Of a DNA stretch of 64,000 nucleotides, positions 41,984 to 50,875 are shown piece after piece. The notes beneath the pieces are model-generated. The model worked only from the letters and a program-made list of their open reading frames with translations. It did not search any database and was not told the origin of the DNA. How positions within the stretch are numbered: the first letter of the stretch is position 1; each line of letters opens with the position of its first letter. This stretch comes from Bacteroidales bacterium (GTDB taxonomy: Bacteria > Bacteroidota > Bacteroidia > Bacteroidales > Marinilabiliaceae), in assembly GCA_015061285.1 (NCBI GenBank), contig SUWW01000017.1, positions 1-64,000 of the forward strand, in the 5' to 3' direction. The position numbers and the translations under genes were made by a program.

Positions 41984-42201
41984 GGGTTATCTATTTGGTC
42001 GAATACTTCGGGATAACCGAGGTATTCACAAATTATCTCTATTTGTTTGGGCGTAAGTATCCGCGAAGAAGTGTTATATCCTGCCTTAATCAACTTGGAT
42101 ATAATCTCCTTGTTGGTGTGCAACTTGCGGAAGAAATAAGTCTTGTTGACTCCGTATGCTTCCGCAAGTTGCTGCTTACTGACTATTATAGCACGCCCCA
42201 T
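41959..42201 (-). CDS. DUF4248 family protein (putative DNA-binding)
   Basis: 80 aa. SKQQLAEAYGVNKTYFFRKLH and RILTPKQIEIICEYLGYP match DUF4248, a small helix-turn-helix-like family of Bacteroidota mobile elements. Overlaps the J-domain gene by 25 bases. An early regulator is likely. Confidence 0.75.
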   Translation of the reverse strand: MGRAIIVSKQQLAEAYGVNKTYFFRKLHTNKEIISKLIKAGYNTSSRILTPKQIEIICEYLGYPEVFDQIDNPCSTIAKI

Positions 42202-42209
42202 AACTATAA

Positions 42210-42419
42210 CTATTTGGAAGTGATGTAGTAAGTATGCTTGTGTTCGTCTTGAGTTATTGAAAATTTGTAGCTCCCATCAAGATGGTAACCTTCTTTGTTT
42301 GCCATCGTTTTGCGCAATACCGAGAATGCTGCTTGCGCAAGAGCTAAACTTGTAAATTGACGTTCAATTGTAGTTGTTGAGACACCATTGATAGTCTCTT
42401 TTCTAATAATCTTAGCCAT
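42210..42419 (-). CDS. first gene of the element, 69 aa
   Basis: MAKIIRKETINGVSTTTIERQ followed by a helix and the strand pair SYKFSITQD..HTYYIT. A small alpha/beta protein, no family recognised. Leads the early transcript. Confidence 0.6.
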   Translation of the reverse strand: MAKIIRKETINGVSTTTIERQFTSLALAQAAFSVLRKTMANKEGYHLDGSYKFSITQDEHKHTYYITSK

Positions 42420-42744
42420 AGTGATTTATTTGTTGATTAGTGATAAACAAAATGGATATGTAAAAAAGAGAGCGGAAGCCCCACGCGCTACAAACTTCCT
42501 TACGTCCTCACGACATTGCTCCCTCAACGAAACCAGCGTGGTATGTAACTTTCTAACAAAAATCGAATGCCCGAAACAACATTTTGAGAAAAGTTGTTCG
42601 GGTGATATATATTTAGAATTAGTAGTAATAATCTGATTGGATAGCGAATTGCTATCTGTTTGATTGATTTCGCAGCTAAAAGCGTGCCAATTTGATAGAA
42701 AGTTATGTTTCATTTTTCATTTTATAGCTGTTGCGCTATAAAAT
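42420..42744. promoter_or_regulatory. control region and right end of the element
   Basis: Contains an inverted repeat CCCGAAACAAC (42570-42580) with GTTGTTCGGG (42593-42602) and, at the right edge, ATTTTATAGC and GCTATAAAAT around a 6-base centre (42719-42744). I could not see a clear TAnnTTTG promoter for the early genes. An open frame here (42426-42713) looks fortuitous. The second dyad straddles the junction with the interrupted host gene and could be a recombination site. Confidence 0.45.
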
Positions 42745-42985
42745 GGAGTGTGCCTGGATAGGATATTCTAAAGAAGAATGTGTATATGATAAAAACAATA
42801 ATAAGATTTCGGAATTGTCATACGAGTGGGACAATGAAAAACAGACATGGATTGAAGACAGAAAGAGCGTTAACTCGTACAATGAATATGGGTATATATT
42901 ATCTTCTATAAAATACAGATGGAATGCAGGAATAAGCGATTGGGAGAAAGAGCGTATCACTAAGTATGTTTATCGTAATAAATAG
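42731..42985 (+). pseudogene. 3' fragment of the interrupted WN/YD-repeat gene
   Basis: Translates to two more repeats of the pattern found at 4503-6024: CAWIGYSKEECVYDKNNNK and TWIEDRKSVNSYNEYGY, then ends KYVYRNK. There is no start or signal peptide. Its first codons follow a damaged TATAAATGG (YKW) codon run, placing the junction near 42730. With the left fragment it shows that the element entered this gene. Confidence 0.75.
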
Positions 42986-43011
42986 AAAATTGCTTTTCGA
43001 ACTCGAGAATA

Positions 43012-43116
43012 CTCTACCAACAACTCTCGCACGGACGTAAAGATTTTCTGAAAGACCACCAAAATTTTCTACGAGACATAGCCGATGCAGAAGCTCAGCT
43101 CGAACAATTGCTCTAA
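43012..43116 (+). pseudogene. displaced 3' end of the small conserved gene (direct repeat copy)
   Basis: 43012-43073 is identical to 4332-4393. The frame continues as RDIADAEAQLEQLL and stop, a plausible native C-terminus. No 5' part is present. This is the signature left when a segment inserts into the 3' part of a gene and supplies a replacement end. Confidence 0.75.
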
Positions 43117-43142
43117 AATGCAAAACACCAATCTGTCGTTGG

Positions 43143-43173
43143 TTGGTGCAGTGCGTGTTTTATTGTAGTTTTG
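43143..43173 (+). promoter_or_regulatory. promoter of the sodium:solute symporter gene
   Basis: TTGG (43143-43146) and TAGTTTTG (43166-43173) are 19 bases apart, the Bacteroidota -33/-7 arrangement, about 40 bases upstream of the start. Confidence 0.6.
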
Positions 43174-43211
43174 CGACAACTATTTTTTTTGAATATTTAT
43201 AAACAACGGCA

Positions 43212-44750
43212 TTGCACTGGATAGACCTATTCATAGTTATTATTTCGTTGGTGTTGGCGCTTGCCGTGGGCTTGCGTTTTGCACGTCGTCAGCGCACTAC
43301 CGATACCTATTTCAAAGCGGGAGGTCGCATACCATCGTGGGCGGTGGGCATGTCGATGTTTGCCACTATCATAAGCAGTGTGACGTTTTTGGCTTATCCT
43401 GGCAGTGCCTATGGAGGCAATTGGATTTTGCTCGTTCAAGGGTTGATGGTGCCTTTGGTGCTTGTGGCCATCATAGGCTTTGTCATACCGCTATTTCGCC
43501 GAGTGATACATCTGAGTACGTATGAGTATTTCGAATTGCGTTTTGGCTCATTTGCTCGCATTTATAGCTCTGTAGCCTTCATATTCAATCATTTATCTCG
43601 TTCGGGCACAATACTATATCTGTTAGGACTTGCAATAGCTACATTTTTTGCCGAGGCCGATGTGCGTATGATAATCACAGTGGTAGGTTTTGTGGTGATA
43701 TTTATGACATTTCTTGGTGGTATGGAGGCCATTGTGTGGATGGATGTGGTGCAAGGCGTCTTGTTGATTGTGGGCGGCATCATAACTATAGTGATGATAT
43801 TCATAGGAGCCGAAGGAGACATGCTGCCAATGATAGCCGATGCCATAAAGAGCGACAAAATAGGTTTCGGCCCATACGATTTCGACCTCTGCCGATTGAC
43901 GTTTTGGGTGATGGCATTCAATGGTATTTTCTACGCTGTGCAAATGTATGGCACAGATCAAAGCATGGTGCAGCGCTATCTGACAGCCTCAACCGATGCG
44001 AAAGCAAAACGTGCTACATATTTAGGAATATTTCTAAGTATACCCACTTGGGCTCTTTTCATGTTTATAGGCACCAGCTTGTATCTGTTCTACACAAGCG
44101 GACAAGGCGAGTTGCCAAGCGACATAAGTAGCGATGCCGTATTCCCTTACTTCATTGCTACACAGATGCCCGTAGGAGTAACAGGTTTGGTCATAGCTGC
44201 ACTGGTAGCGGGAGCAATATCGAGTCTCGATTCTGATATAAATTGCATTTCGGCCATTGTGGTGCAAGATTTCTACAAAAAATTGCGACCACTCGCCAAC
44301 GATCGTCGTCAATTGCGCATCGGGCGCATGTCGGCCATAGTGGTGGGATTGCTATCTGTAATTATTGCACTTGTGTATGTGCAAAGCAGTTCGCAAGGCA
44401 CACTCAGCACGCTGTTTGCTCTCTACGCAATATTTTCGGCAGGTATAATAGGTATGTTTTTGCTTGGCATTTTCAGCCGCCGAGCCAACTGGCAAGGACT
44501 ATACATAGGAATTGCTGCTTCGGTGCTGTTTTCGGCCTATGCAGTGCTTACTACCACTCACACCGCCAATGGAAACCTTTTGCTCGATTTGGGAGAATAT
44601 AATTTCCCTCATCATCAGTATATGCTTGGGGTATATAGCCACATAATAGTGCTTGTTGTGGGTTATATAGCAAGTCTTTTCTTTCCTAAGCAAAACATCA
44701 ATTCGAGGCTTTTGTATAGACGAAAAAAAAGAAGTCAATCGGCACAATAG
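43212..44750 (+). CDS. sodium:solute symporter family protein
   Basis: 512 aa with about 13 membrane helices. The segments FKAGGRIPSWAVGMSMFATIISSVTFLAYPG near the start and TGLVIAALVAGAISSLDSDINCIS are SSS-family landmarks; the latter holds the Na2-site serines. The start is a TTG (43212) because no ATG fits the first helix. The substrate cannot be read from sequence; sugars or sialic acid are possible in gut Bacteroidales. Confidence 0.88.
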   Translation: MHWIDLFIVIISLVLALAVGLRFARRQRTTDTYFKAGGRIPSWAVGMSMFATIISSVTFLAYPGSAYGGNWILLVQGLMVPLVLVAIIGFVIPLFRRVIHLSTYEYFELRFGSFARIYSSVAFIFNHLSRSGTILYLLGLAIATFFAEADVRMIITVVGFVVIFMTFLGGMEAIVWMDVVQGVLLIVGGIITIVMIFIGAEGDMLPMIADAIKSDKIGFGPYDFDLCRLTFWVMAFNGIFYAVQMYGTDQSMVQRYLTASTDAKAKRATYLGIFLSIPTWALFMFIGTSLYLFYTSGQGELPSDISSDAVFPYFIATQMPVGVTGLVIAALVAGAISSLDSDINCISAIVVQDFYKKLRPLANDRRQLRIGRMSAIVVGLLSVIIALVYVQSSSQGTLSTLFALYAIFSAGIIGMFLLGIFSRRANWQGLYIGIAASVLFSAYAVLTTTHTANGNLLLDLGEYNFPHHQYMLGVYSHIIVLVVGYIASLFFPKQNINSRLLYRRKKRSQSAQ

Positions 44751-44778
44751 AATTTGAATATCTACGTTATAGATATAT

Positions 44779-46935
44779 ATGATAACCCAAAATACATTTT
44801 CTGCAAAAGCGTTTTCTATGTATAAGATGTTGAGCTATAGCGTTATTGCTTTAGTAGCTATGGCAATGGTGGAGAATGCAGCCGCTCAGTCACCCATAAT
44901 TATAGCAGCTTCCGATACCAATGTTGTGCTTGAGCGCGACACACTTGCCGAGGTTGTGGCTGTGTCGCCAGCTGCAAAGCGTAGAATGGCTAATACTACC
45001 ATAGGAGCAGAAAAAATTGAGATAAAAGAACTGGCAAAGATGCCCGTACTCTTTGGCGAGCGCGACCTTATGAAGTCAATACAGCTATTGCCAGGAGTGA
45101 AGAGCGAAAGCGATGGTTCGAGTGGTTATCAGGTGCGAGGTGGTACGTCGGCGCAAAATCTTGTCTTGCTCGATAATGCTATTATCTACAATTCTGGTCA
45201 TTTGATGGGTCTCTTCTCAACCTTCAACGAAGAGGCTCTCACCAATGCAACGCTATACAAAGGACAAATTCCAGCGCAGATAGGTGGGGCAGTGTCGTCG
45301 GTGTTCGACATATCTACCAAGTCGGGCGACATGCAGAAGTGGCATTGGGGCGTTGGCATAGGTTTGTTGTCGGCCAAGGCTAATGTCGAAGGACCTCTTG
45401 TGCGCGACAAAGCTTCGTTTCTTGTCACTGCACGTCGCTCATATTTAGATCTGTTTCTCAAAGCCACAGAGGATTATAAAGACACAAAGCTCAATTTTTT
45501 TGATGTGAATGCTAAGATCAGTATTCGATTGAAAAACAACGACGATTTGGCCATCTCCTATTTTCAGGGACGTGACAATTTAGGTCTTAAGGATATTATG
45601 TCTCTTAAGTGGGGAAACCAAGCTCTATCAATGCGCTGGTTTCATGTGGCAAATGATAGGCTCTTTAGCACAACTTCGGCTCAGCTGACCAACTATAAGA
45701 GTTCGGTTACTATGACGATGCTATCTACCGATTACGAAATGAGTGGTTTTGTGCGACACATTGGCGTACAAGAGATGTTGACTTTTCTGCCTAACGAATC
45801 GCATAGTATGAAGTTGGGCGCTCAAAGTCAGATTGTTGTGCTGAGGTCAGCCGAATGGAAGATTAATACTTTGCACGAAAAAGAGCAACGCCGCGCTTGG
45901 CAAAACGACTTTTGGCTCAACGACGATTGGCGTCTCGGTGAGTCGTTCGATATTTCGCTTGGCATACGTATGAATCTCTTTTCGGCCCTTGGCGGTTCGC
46001 CATATTATAACATCGATGCCGATGGCAACATTGCCGATACGCTCCATTATGCTAACGGCAGCATAGTGCATACGTATGTTACCCCTGAACCACGTTTCAG
46101 TGTGAAGTATAAATTCGGCATTCATAGCAGTATAAAGTTTGGCTATAGCCGCACAAGTCAACATATACAAGCTATTCGCAATAGCACAAGTTCGTCGATG
46201 CCGTTCGATAGATATACTATGAGTAGCAACATCGTCAAACCGCAGATAGCCAATCAGTTTAGTGCGGGATTCTTCAAAGCCACTTCCGACGAGAAATACG
46301 ATTTTAGTCTTGAGGCATATTACAAAAATGTCGACAACATGAGTGACTATAAAGATGGTAAGACATTCTATTCGGAAATAGAGATAGAACGATTGCTGCT
46401 TACGGGCAAGAGTCGCTCATACGGATTGGAGTTTTGTGCTCATAAAAATGCAGGACGTTTCACTGGTTGGGCTGCATATACGCTCGCTTGGTCGGAAAAC
46501 AAAATAGATGGCATCGATGGCGGACGATGGTATTGGGCAAGCAACGATAGACGTCACGACATATCTATTGTTGCTATGTATAATCTCAATAACAATTGGA
46601 ACTTCACGGCAGCGTGGGTCTACAACACAGGTCAGGCTCTGACGGCTCCGAGTGCAAAATATGAACTCGCAGGACAAACATATTATTATTATGCCGAACG
46701 CAATGGTTATCGTGCTCCATCGAATCACCGATTGGACGTAAGTGCTACGCATACTAAAAAAATTGAGGGTAGGTTCGAACGTCAACTCTCGTTGGGCATA
46801 TATAACCTCTATGCTCGCCAAAATCCATACATGATTATGTTCTCCGACGACGAAGAGTCTAACTCTGGTACAAAAGCTGAGCAAGTGGCGCTGTTTAGCA
46901 TTGTGCCCTCTATTTCGTATGTTATAAAATTCTGA
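44779..46935 (+). CDS. TonB-dependent outer-membrane receptor
   Basis: 718 aa, or 705 from the ATG at 44818 which gives a cleaner signal peptide (MYKMLSYSVIALVAMAMV..AAAQ). The plug domain is seen in GERDLMKSIQLLPGVKSES, SGYQVRGGTSAQNLVLLDNAIIY and FNEEALTNATLYKGQIPAQ. The rest is a 22-strand-type barrel ending in ISYVIKF. It lacks the carboxypeptidase-like domain and is shorter than SusC. The next gene, 2 bases on, is a DUF4249 lipoprotein, a common pairing. Confidence 0.88.
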   Translation: MITQNTFSAKAFSMYKMLSYSVIALVAMAMVENAAAQSPIIIAASDTNVVLERDTLAEVVAVSPAAKRRMANTTIGAEKIEIKELAKMPVLFGERDLMKSIQLLPGVKSESDGSSGYQVRGGTSAQNLVLLDNAIIYNSGHLMGLFSTFNEEALTNATLYKGQIPAQIGGAVSSVFDISTKSGDMQKWHWGVGIGLLSAKANVEGPLVRDKASFLVTARRSYLDLFLKATEDYKDTKLNFFDVNAKISIRLKNNDDLAISYFQGRDNLGLKDIMSLKWGNQALSMRWFHVANDRLFSTTSAQLTNYKSSVTMTMLSTDYEMSGFVRHIGVQEMLTFLPNESHSMKLGAQSQIVVLRSAEWKINTLHEKEQRRAWQNDFWLNDDWRLGESFDISLGIRMNLFSALGGSPYYNIDADGNIADTLHYANGSIVHTYVTPEPRFSVKYKFGIHSSIKFGYSRTSQHIQAIRNSTSSSMPFDRYTMSSNIVKPQIANQFSAGFFKATSDEKYDFSLEAYYKNVDNMSDYKDGKTFYSEIEIERLLLTGKSRSYGLEFCAHKNAGRFTGWAAYTLAWSENKIDGIDGGRWYWASNDRRHDISIVAMYNLNNNWNFTAAWVYNTGQALTAPSAKYELAGQTYYYYAERNGYRAPSNHRLDVSATHTKKIEGRFERQLSLGIYNLYARQNPYMIMFSDDEESNSGTKAEQVALFSIVPSISYVIKF

Positions 46936-46937
46936 TT

Positions 46938-47747
46938 ATGAAATTGTTGAGGTATATATTTATATACATAATGATATGTAGCTGCACCAAAGAAATCGAC
47001 ATCGACTATCATAGTGTGGCTTCGATGCCTGTGATAGAAGCTCATTTGAACGAAAGTGGTGTTGTGGTTGGCATTAGTCGCACGCGCGACATTGACGATA
47101 ACGAAAAGAATAAGTATGTCGATGATGCCGTGCTGTGTCTATCGTCGAGCATTGGCGATAACGTGAGGTTGAATTATGCCGATAGTGGAAAATATGTAGG
47201 TCTTGTGGCTCCTATCGTTGGGGTTGAATATACTCTCGATGTCGATATTGATGGCACAACCTACACTGCCAATTCCACAATGCAGCCTTCGCCTATTATT
47301 GAGTCGGCAAGGTTTAAGGTGTCGCCCATTTTCACATCCAACGTTGTATCTCTCAACTTCGAGGTGCAAACGCCTACCAACATGCAATATTTCTATGTAT
47401 ATCAGATCTATCGCAACGGCAAACTCTATAAGTGGAACACATTCGAAAACCGCGGAAGCGACAATGGTCGTGTGACGAAGTCGGTGTTGTGCTTCTATAT
47501 CGGTGATGCCGAAGACGATGAGGATGAAATAATTGCCGATGGCGACGCTATGACATTGAGCATTGCCTGCATAGAGCGCAAGGCCTACGAGTATCTCTAC
47601 GGACTGAAGATGAGCGCGCGAACCACAGCTAATCCAGCGAGTATGTTTTCTGGCAATGCTATTGGCTACTTTGCTGCCGAAGGTGTAGCTTTTCGCGATC
47701 TTGGACTATTCAACTTAGATTCAGCCTGGCTAAATGATGGCGAATAA
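46938..47747 (+). CDS. DUF4249 family lipoprotein
   Basis: 269 aa with a lipoprotein-type signal ending at ICSC. DUF4249 features: IDYHSVASMPVIEAHLNESG, YTLDVDIDGTTYTANSTMQPSP and PTNMQYFYVYQIYRNGK. It follows the TonB receptor by two bases and is probably its surface or periplasmic partner. The ligand is unknown. Confidence 0.85.
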   Translation: MKLLRYIFIYIMICSCTKEIDIDYHSVASMPVIEAHLNESGVVVGISRTRDIDDNEKNKYVDDAVLCLSSSIGDNVRLNYADSGKYVGLVAPIVGVEYTLDVDIDGTTYTANSTMQPSPIIESARFKVSPIFTSNVVSLNFEVQTPTNMQYFYVYQIYRNGKLYKWNTFENRGSDNGRVTKSVLCFYIGDAEDDEDEIIADGDAMTLSIACIERKAYEYLYGLKMSARTTANPASMFSGNAIGYFAAEGVAFRDLGLFNLDSAWLNDGE

Positions 47748-47865
47748 GCCTCAATGTGGCTGTTGGTAAAATTTTCAGCCTATTTTGCCAAAATTGTCTA
47801 CACTCATTCTGTCGCATTTCAGCGCTACTTCCTATACTTTTGGTGCTGTTATAAAAAGATATTCT

Positions 47866-50700
47866 ATGAATAAAAAACAGCTACTAATCTTTGCATTGGG
47901 CGGCATGTTTGTGTTGCCTACTTATGCGCAAAAAATCGATTTCGACACGAGCAACAGAGTCGGTCAACTCACCGAACTCAACTACACTTCGTGGGTAGTG
48001 TCGGCTGGCGAGAGTTCTTCGCTCGAAACCGTCGATGCCGATGGAAATGCTATAACCATAACTATTGATGCAAATAATGTCAACGACTGTGTGGTAAACT
48101 CCAATTGGGGAAACAAGTGCTCAAATTCGATTCTTCTCGAGGATGCTGCTATCGTCTATGGTAAAGATGGCACTGATTTGAAGAAAAACTATACCGATAA
48201 GTCCGTCACGATGAATTTCAGCTTCTCAGGACTAAAGTCGGGTGTACATACCATTCAATTCTATCTAAATATCACTGATAGAGGAGTATACGATAATCCT
48301 GCTCCACTTTCGATCTATGCCAACGGCGTGGAGGTTCAGAGTGGTATAATTATGTCGAAATGTGTCAATGCTATAGCCGATGTTACTACTGTAAGTACTT
48401 CGTTTACAGCTGTCGAAGGCGAAACTTCGATTGTTAGCATAGTATCGAAACCCGTCGAAGGTAACACATATAGCACTACCAATATCTACGTTAGTGCTAT
48501 GATGCTCGATGAAGCTAATGTGGCCGATCAAGCTCATACGCCTAACATAGGCACAGAAAACTATCATGCTCCAGCTACCAATGGCTCTATGACTTTAGGC
48601 TGGACTTCAGCTGCAAGTGCCGTTGAAAGCCGCGTGTATATTGGTGAAGAACCTTTCACTATCGATTCCGATGCATCGTCTGTAGAAATGGAATTCTTAG
48701 GCAATACTACGGGTAATACATACGTAGTAACAGGATTGTCGAACCTCAAGAAGTATTATTGGCGAGTAGACCAAGTAAATGCCGAAGGAGTTGTAACACG
48801 TGGCGAAAATTGGATTTTCCGTCCACGCCAAGTAGCATTCCCTGGTGCCGAAGGCTATGGCCGTTTTGCTAATGGTGGTCGTGGCGGCAAGGTGGTGCAC
48901 GTAACTAACCTCGAAGATAATGGCGACGACATTAATCCTACCGAAGGTTCGCTTCGATATGCTCTAAAGGCTGTTAGTGGTCCTCGCACAATTGTGTTCG
49001 ACGTCTCTGGTGTTATTAAGTTGAAGGCTCGCTTAACTTGTTCCGATAGCTATGTTACTATAGCAGGACAAACAGCACCTGGAAAGGGCATACTTATAAC
49101 CAATGGCGCTCTTGGCGTCAACACCGATGGCATCACACGTTTCATTCGTGCGCGTCTTGGCTATCCCGAAGATGGTACCCAAAATACCGATAGAGGTCTC
49201 GATGGTCTTGGTGTGGCAGGCGCTACACACTCCATTGTCGATCACTGCTCTGTAGGCTGGACTATCGATGAGGCTTTCAGTAGCCGAAATTGTAAAAACA
49301 TCACGCTGCAGCGTACTCTAATATCCGAAGCCCTCAACGTGGCCGACCATCCTAACTATAGCAGTGGTACTGCTCATGGTTATGCTGCTACCATTGGTGG
49401 CGACACTGCTTCATATCACCACAATTTGCTTGTTCACAACGAAGGCCGAAACTGGAGCCTTTCGGGGGGTCTTGATGCTACGGGTAGTTATGCTGGCCAT
49501 CACGATGTGTTCAACAACGTTGTATACAACTGGGGCGGTCGTGCTACCGATGGCGGTACTCACGAATGCAATTTTGTAAACAACTACTACAAAATGGGCC
49601 CTGCTACTACTAAGACTGTGCTTTTGCAAGCCGACCTTGAAGGAACGGGCTCTGGCACTCAAGAGTATTATGTGAGTGGTAATATTCGTCAAGCTAAAAA
49701 CAATGGCGCTCTCACCGAAGATAAGAGTGGTGATACGTATAACTATCGCTGTACAAATGGGCAGGAACTCAACTGGACGGTGTTTGTGTCTGAACCCTAT
49801 TTCGAGTCGTATGCAACAATTGAAACGGCTCGTGCTGCATATAAAAACGTGCTCTCCGATGCTGGCTGCTCTCAACCATCGCTCGACGACCACGACATAC
49901 GTATGGTAAATGAAACGCTATCTGGTACTACTTCTACTGTTGGAAGCAAAAGCGGAAAAGCTGGTTTGATAGATCGCGAAACTGATGACGGATGCGAAGG
50001 CCTCGATTGGTATTACGATATTGATAATTTCCCTTGGCTCAAGCGTACCGATAATTTCGATACCGATTCCGATGGTATGCCCGATTGGTGGGAGGCGATT
50101 GTGGGATCAAATGCCGCCCAAGCCGACAACAACAACGATCCCGATGGCGATGGATATACACTCCTCGAAGACTACCTCAACTGGCTCGCTCAGCCTCATT
50201 ATGCCATTGCTGCTGGCGAAACTGCTATCATCGATTTGAAGCAACTTTTTGCTGGTTACGATAATCAACCTTCGTTCTCGATTGTGTCTGCCGATGAGGC
50301 TCTGAATGCTAATATCGATAATACTTCATTGTCGTTGACGCCAGAACAGACGGCTCTCGATAAGTTGTTTACTATCAGCGTTGAAGCGACCGATGCCGAT
50401 AACGTATCTACGCTTTCTCGTGAGATTAATTTCTACGTCACCTCTACGCCCGACGAAACATATTCCGAAGCAATAGCTATTAATAATGATAACGATGAAA
50501 CCGACGACAACAACGATACCGGTAACGATACGCCAACTGCTGTCGACAATATTGTTTTCGATGACAATGCTCAGTATGAGGTCTACACTCTCGGTGGTGT
50601 TTATGTAGGTCGTGTCTCGCAAATTGATAATCTCGTAAAAGGTCTATATATACTCCACAAAGTGGGTGACACGGGAAATTCAACTCTGTTCGTAAAGTAG
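47866..50700 (+). CDS. secreted pectate-lyase-like protein with sorting tail
   Basis: 944 aa from MNKKQLLIFALGGMFVLPTYAQ. Residues about 30-240 are a beta-sandwich, followed by a fibronectin-like unit. The lyase part starts at FPGAEGYGRFANGGRGGKVV and shows EGSLRYALKAVSGPRTIVFDVSG, a right-handed beta-helix of PL1 type. A calcium-binding DTDSDGMPDWWE segment and a cadherin-like domain follow. The end, YEVYTLGGVYVGRV..GLYIL, resembles a type IX secretion tail. Pectin or related polysaccharide cleavage is likely. Confidence 0.85.
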   Translation: MNKKQLLIFALGGMFVLPTYAQKIDFDTSNRVGQLTELNYTSWVVSAGESSSLETVDADGNAITITIDANNVNDCVVNSNWGNKCSNSILLEDAAIVYGKDGTDLKKNYTDKSVTMNFSFSGLKSGVHTIQFYLNITDRGVYDNPAPLSIYANGVEVQSGIIMSKCVNAIADVTTVSTSFTAVEGETSIVSIVSKPVEGNTYSTTNIYVSAMMLDEANVADQAHTPNIGTENYHAPATNGSMTLGWTSAASAVESRVYIGEEPFTIDSDASSVEMEFLGNTTGNTYVVTGLSNLKKYYWRVDQVNAEGVVTRGENWIFRPRQVAFPGAEGYGRFANGGRGGKVVHVTNLEDNGDDINPTEGSLRYALKAVSGPRTIVFDVSGVIKLKARLTCSDSYVTIAGQTAPGKGILITNGALGVNTDGITRFIRARLGYPEDGTQNTDRGLDGLGVAGATHSIVDHCSVGWTIDEAFSSRNCKNITLQRTLISEALNVADHPNYSSGTAHGYAATIGGDTASYHHNLLVHNEGRNWSLSGGLDATGSYAGHHDVFNNVVYNWGGRATDGGTHECNFVNNYYKMGPATTKTVLLQADLEGTGSGTQEYYVSGNIRQAKNNGALTEDKSGDTYNYRCTNGQELNWTVFVSEPYFESYATIETARAAYKNVLSDAGCSQPSLDDHDIRMVNETLSGTTSTVGSKSGKAGLIDRETDDGCEGLDWYYDIDNFPWLKRTDNFDTDSDGMPDWWEAIVGSNAAQADNNNDPDGDGYTLLEDYLNWLAQPHYAIAAGETAIIDLKQLFAGYDNQPSFSIVSADEALNANIDNTSLSLTPEQTALDKLFTISVEATDADNVSTLSREINFYVTSTPDETYSEAIAINNDNDETDDNNDTGNDTPTAVDNIVFDDNAQYEVYTLGGVYVGRVSQIDNLVKGLYILHKVGDTGNSTLFVK

Positions 50701-50726
50701 AGCATTTATAGTTATTTATATAGAAA

Positions 50727-50776
50727 CGTCGATGGTGTAGGTATGCTTAAACCTATTGCCATCGATGTTTTTTTTT
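50727..50776 (+). terminator. terminator after the lyase gene
   Basis: CGTCGATGGTGTAGG pairs imperfectly with CCTATTGCCATCGATG, followed by nine T. Confidence 0.7.
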
Positions 50777-50875
50777 GTGTGCCTATAATGCCTATTATAT
50801 TCATTAGTTGAACTATATCTTCTGTCTCTCATTTTTCTTAACTTCGCTAAACCTAACCTAAAAACCACTCACCAC

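Larger units (their letters stand above)
7053..42735 (-). mobile_element. 35-kb one-directional virus-like element without tail, terminase or integrase genes
   Basis: About 40 genes all lie on the minus strand between two host segments. The order is replication genes (42.4-39.5 kb), small genes, a promoter with a decamer array (37.75-37.86 kb), structural-type and membrane proteins, spikes and fibres, an M15 peptidase, methyltransferases, a strawberry-notch helicase and a RadA-like ATPase. The insertion splits a repeat-protein gene whose 3' scrap starts near 42731. Boundaries are approximate; the left one is blurred by IS30. I found no terminase, portal, tail, relaxase, T4SS or recombinase. 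A prophage-like or tailless-virus origin is inferred. Confidence 0.7.

Noticed and set aside
42426-42713. Minus-strand open frame of 95 codons upstream of the first element gene
   Set aside because: Covers two inverted repeats and has no protein-like character; more likely the control region.
7053-42735. Integrative conjugative element
   Set aside because: The methylase-helicase pair occurs on such elements too, but no relaxase, coupling protein, Tra proteins or integrase were seen.
42719-42744. XerCD dif site
   Set aside because: The 10-6-10 dyad has the right geometry, but the arms do not resemble known dif arms and it overlaps the host gene junction.
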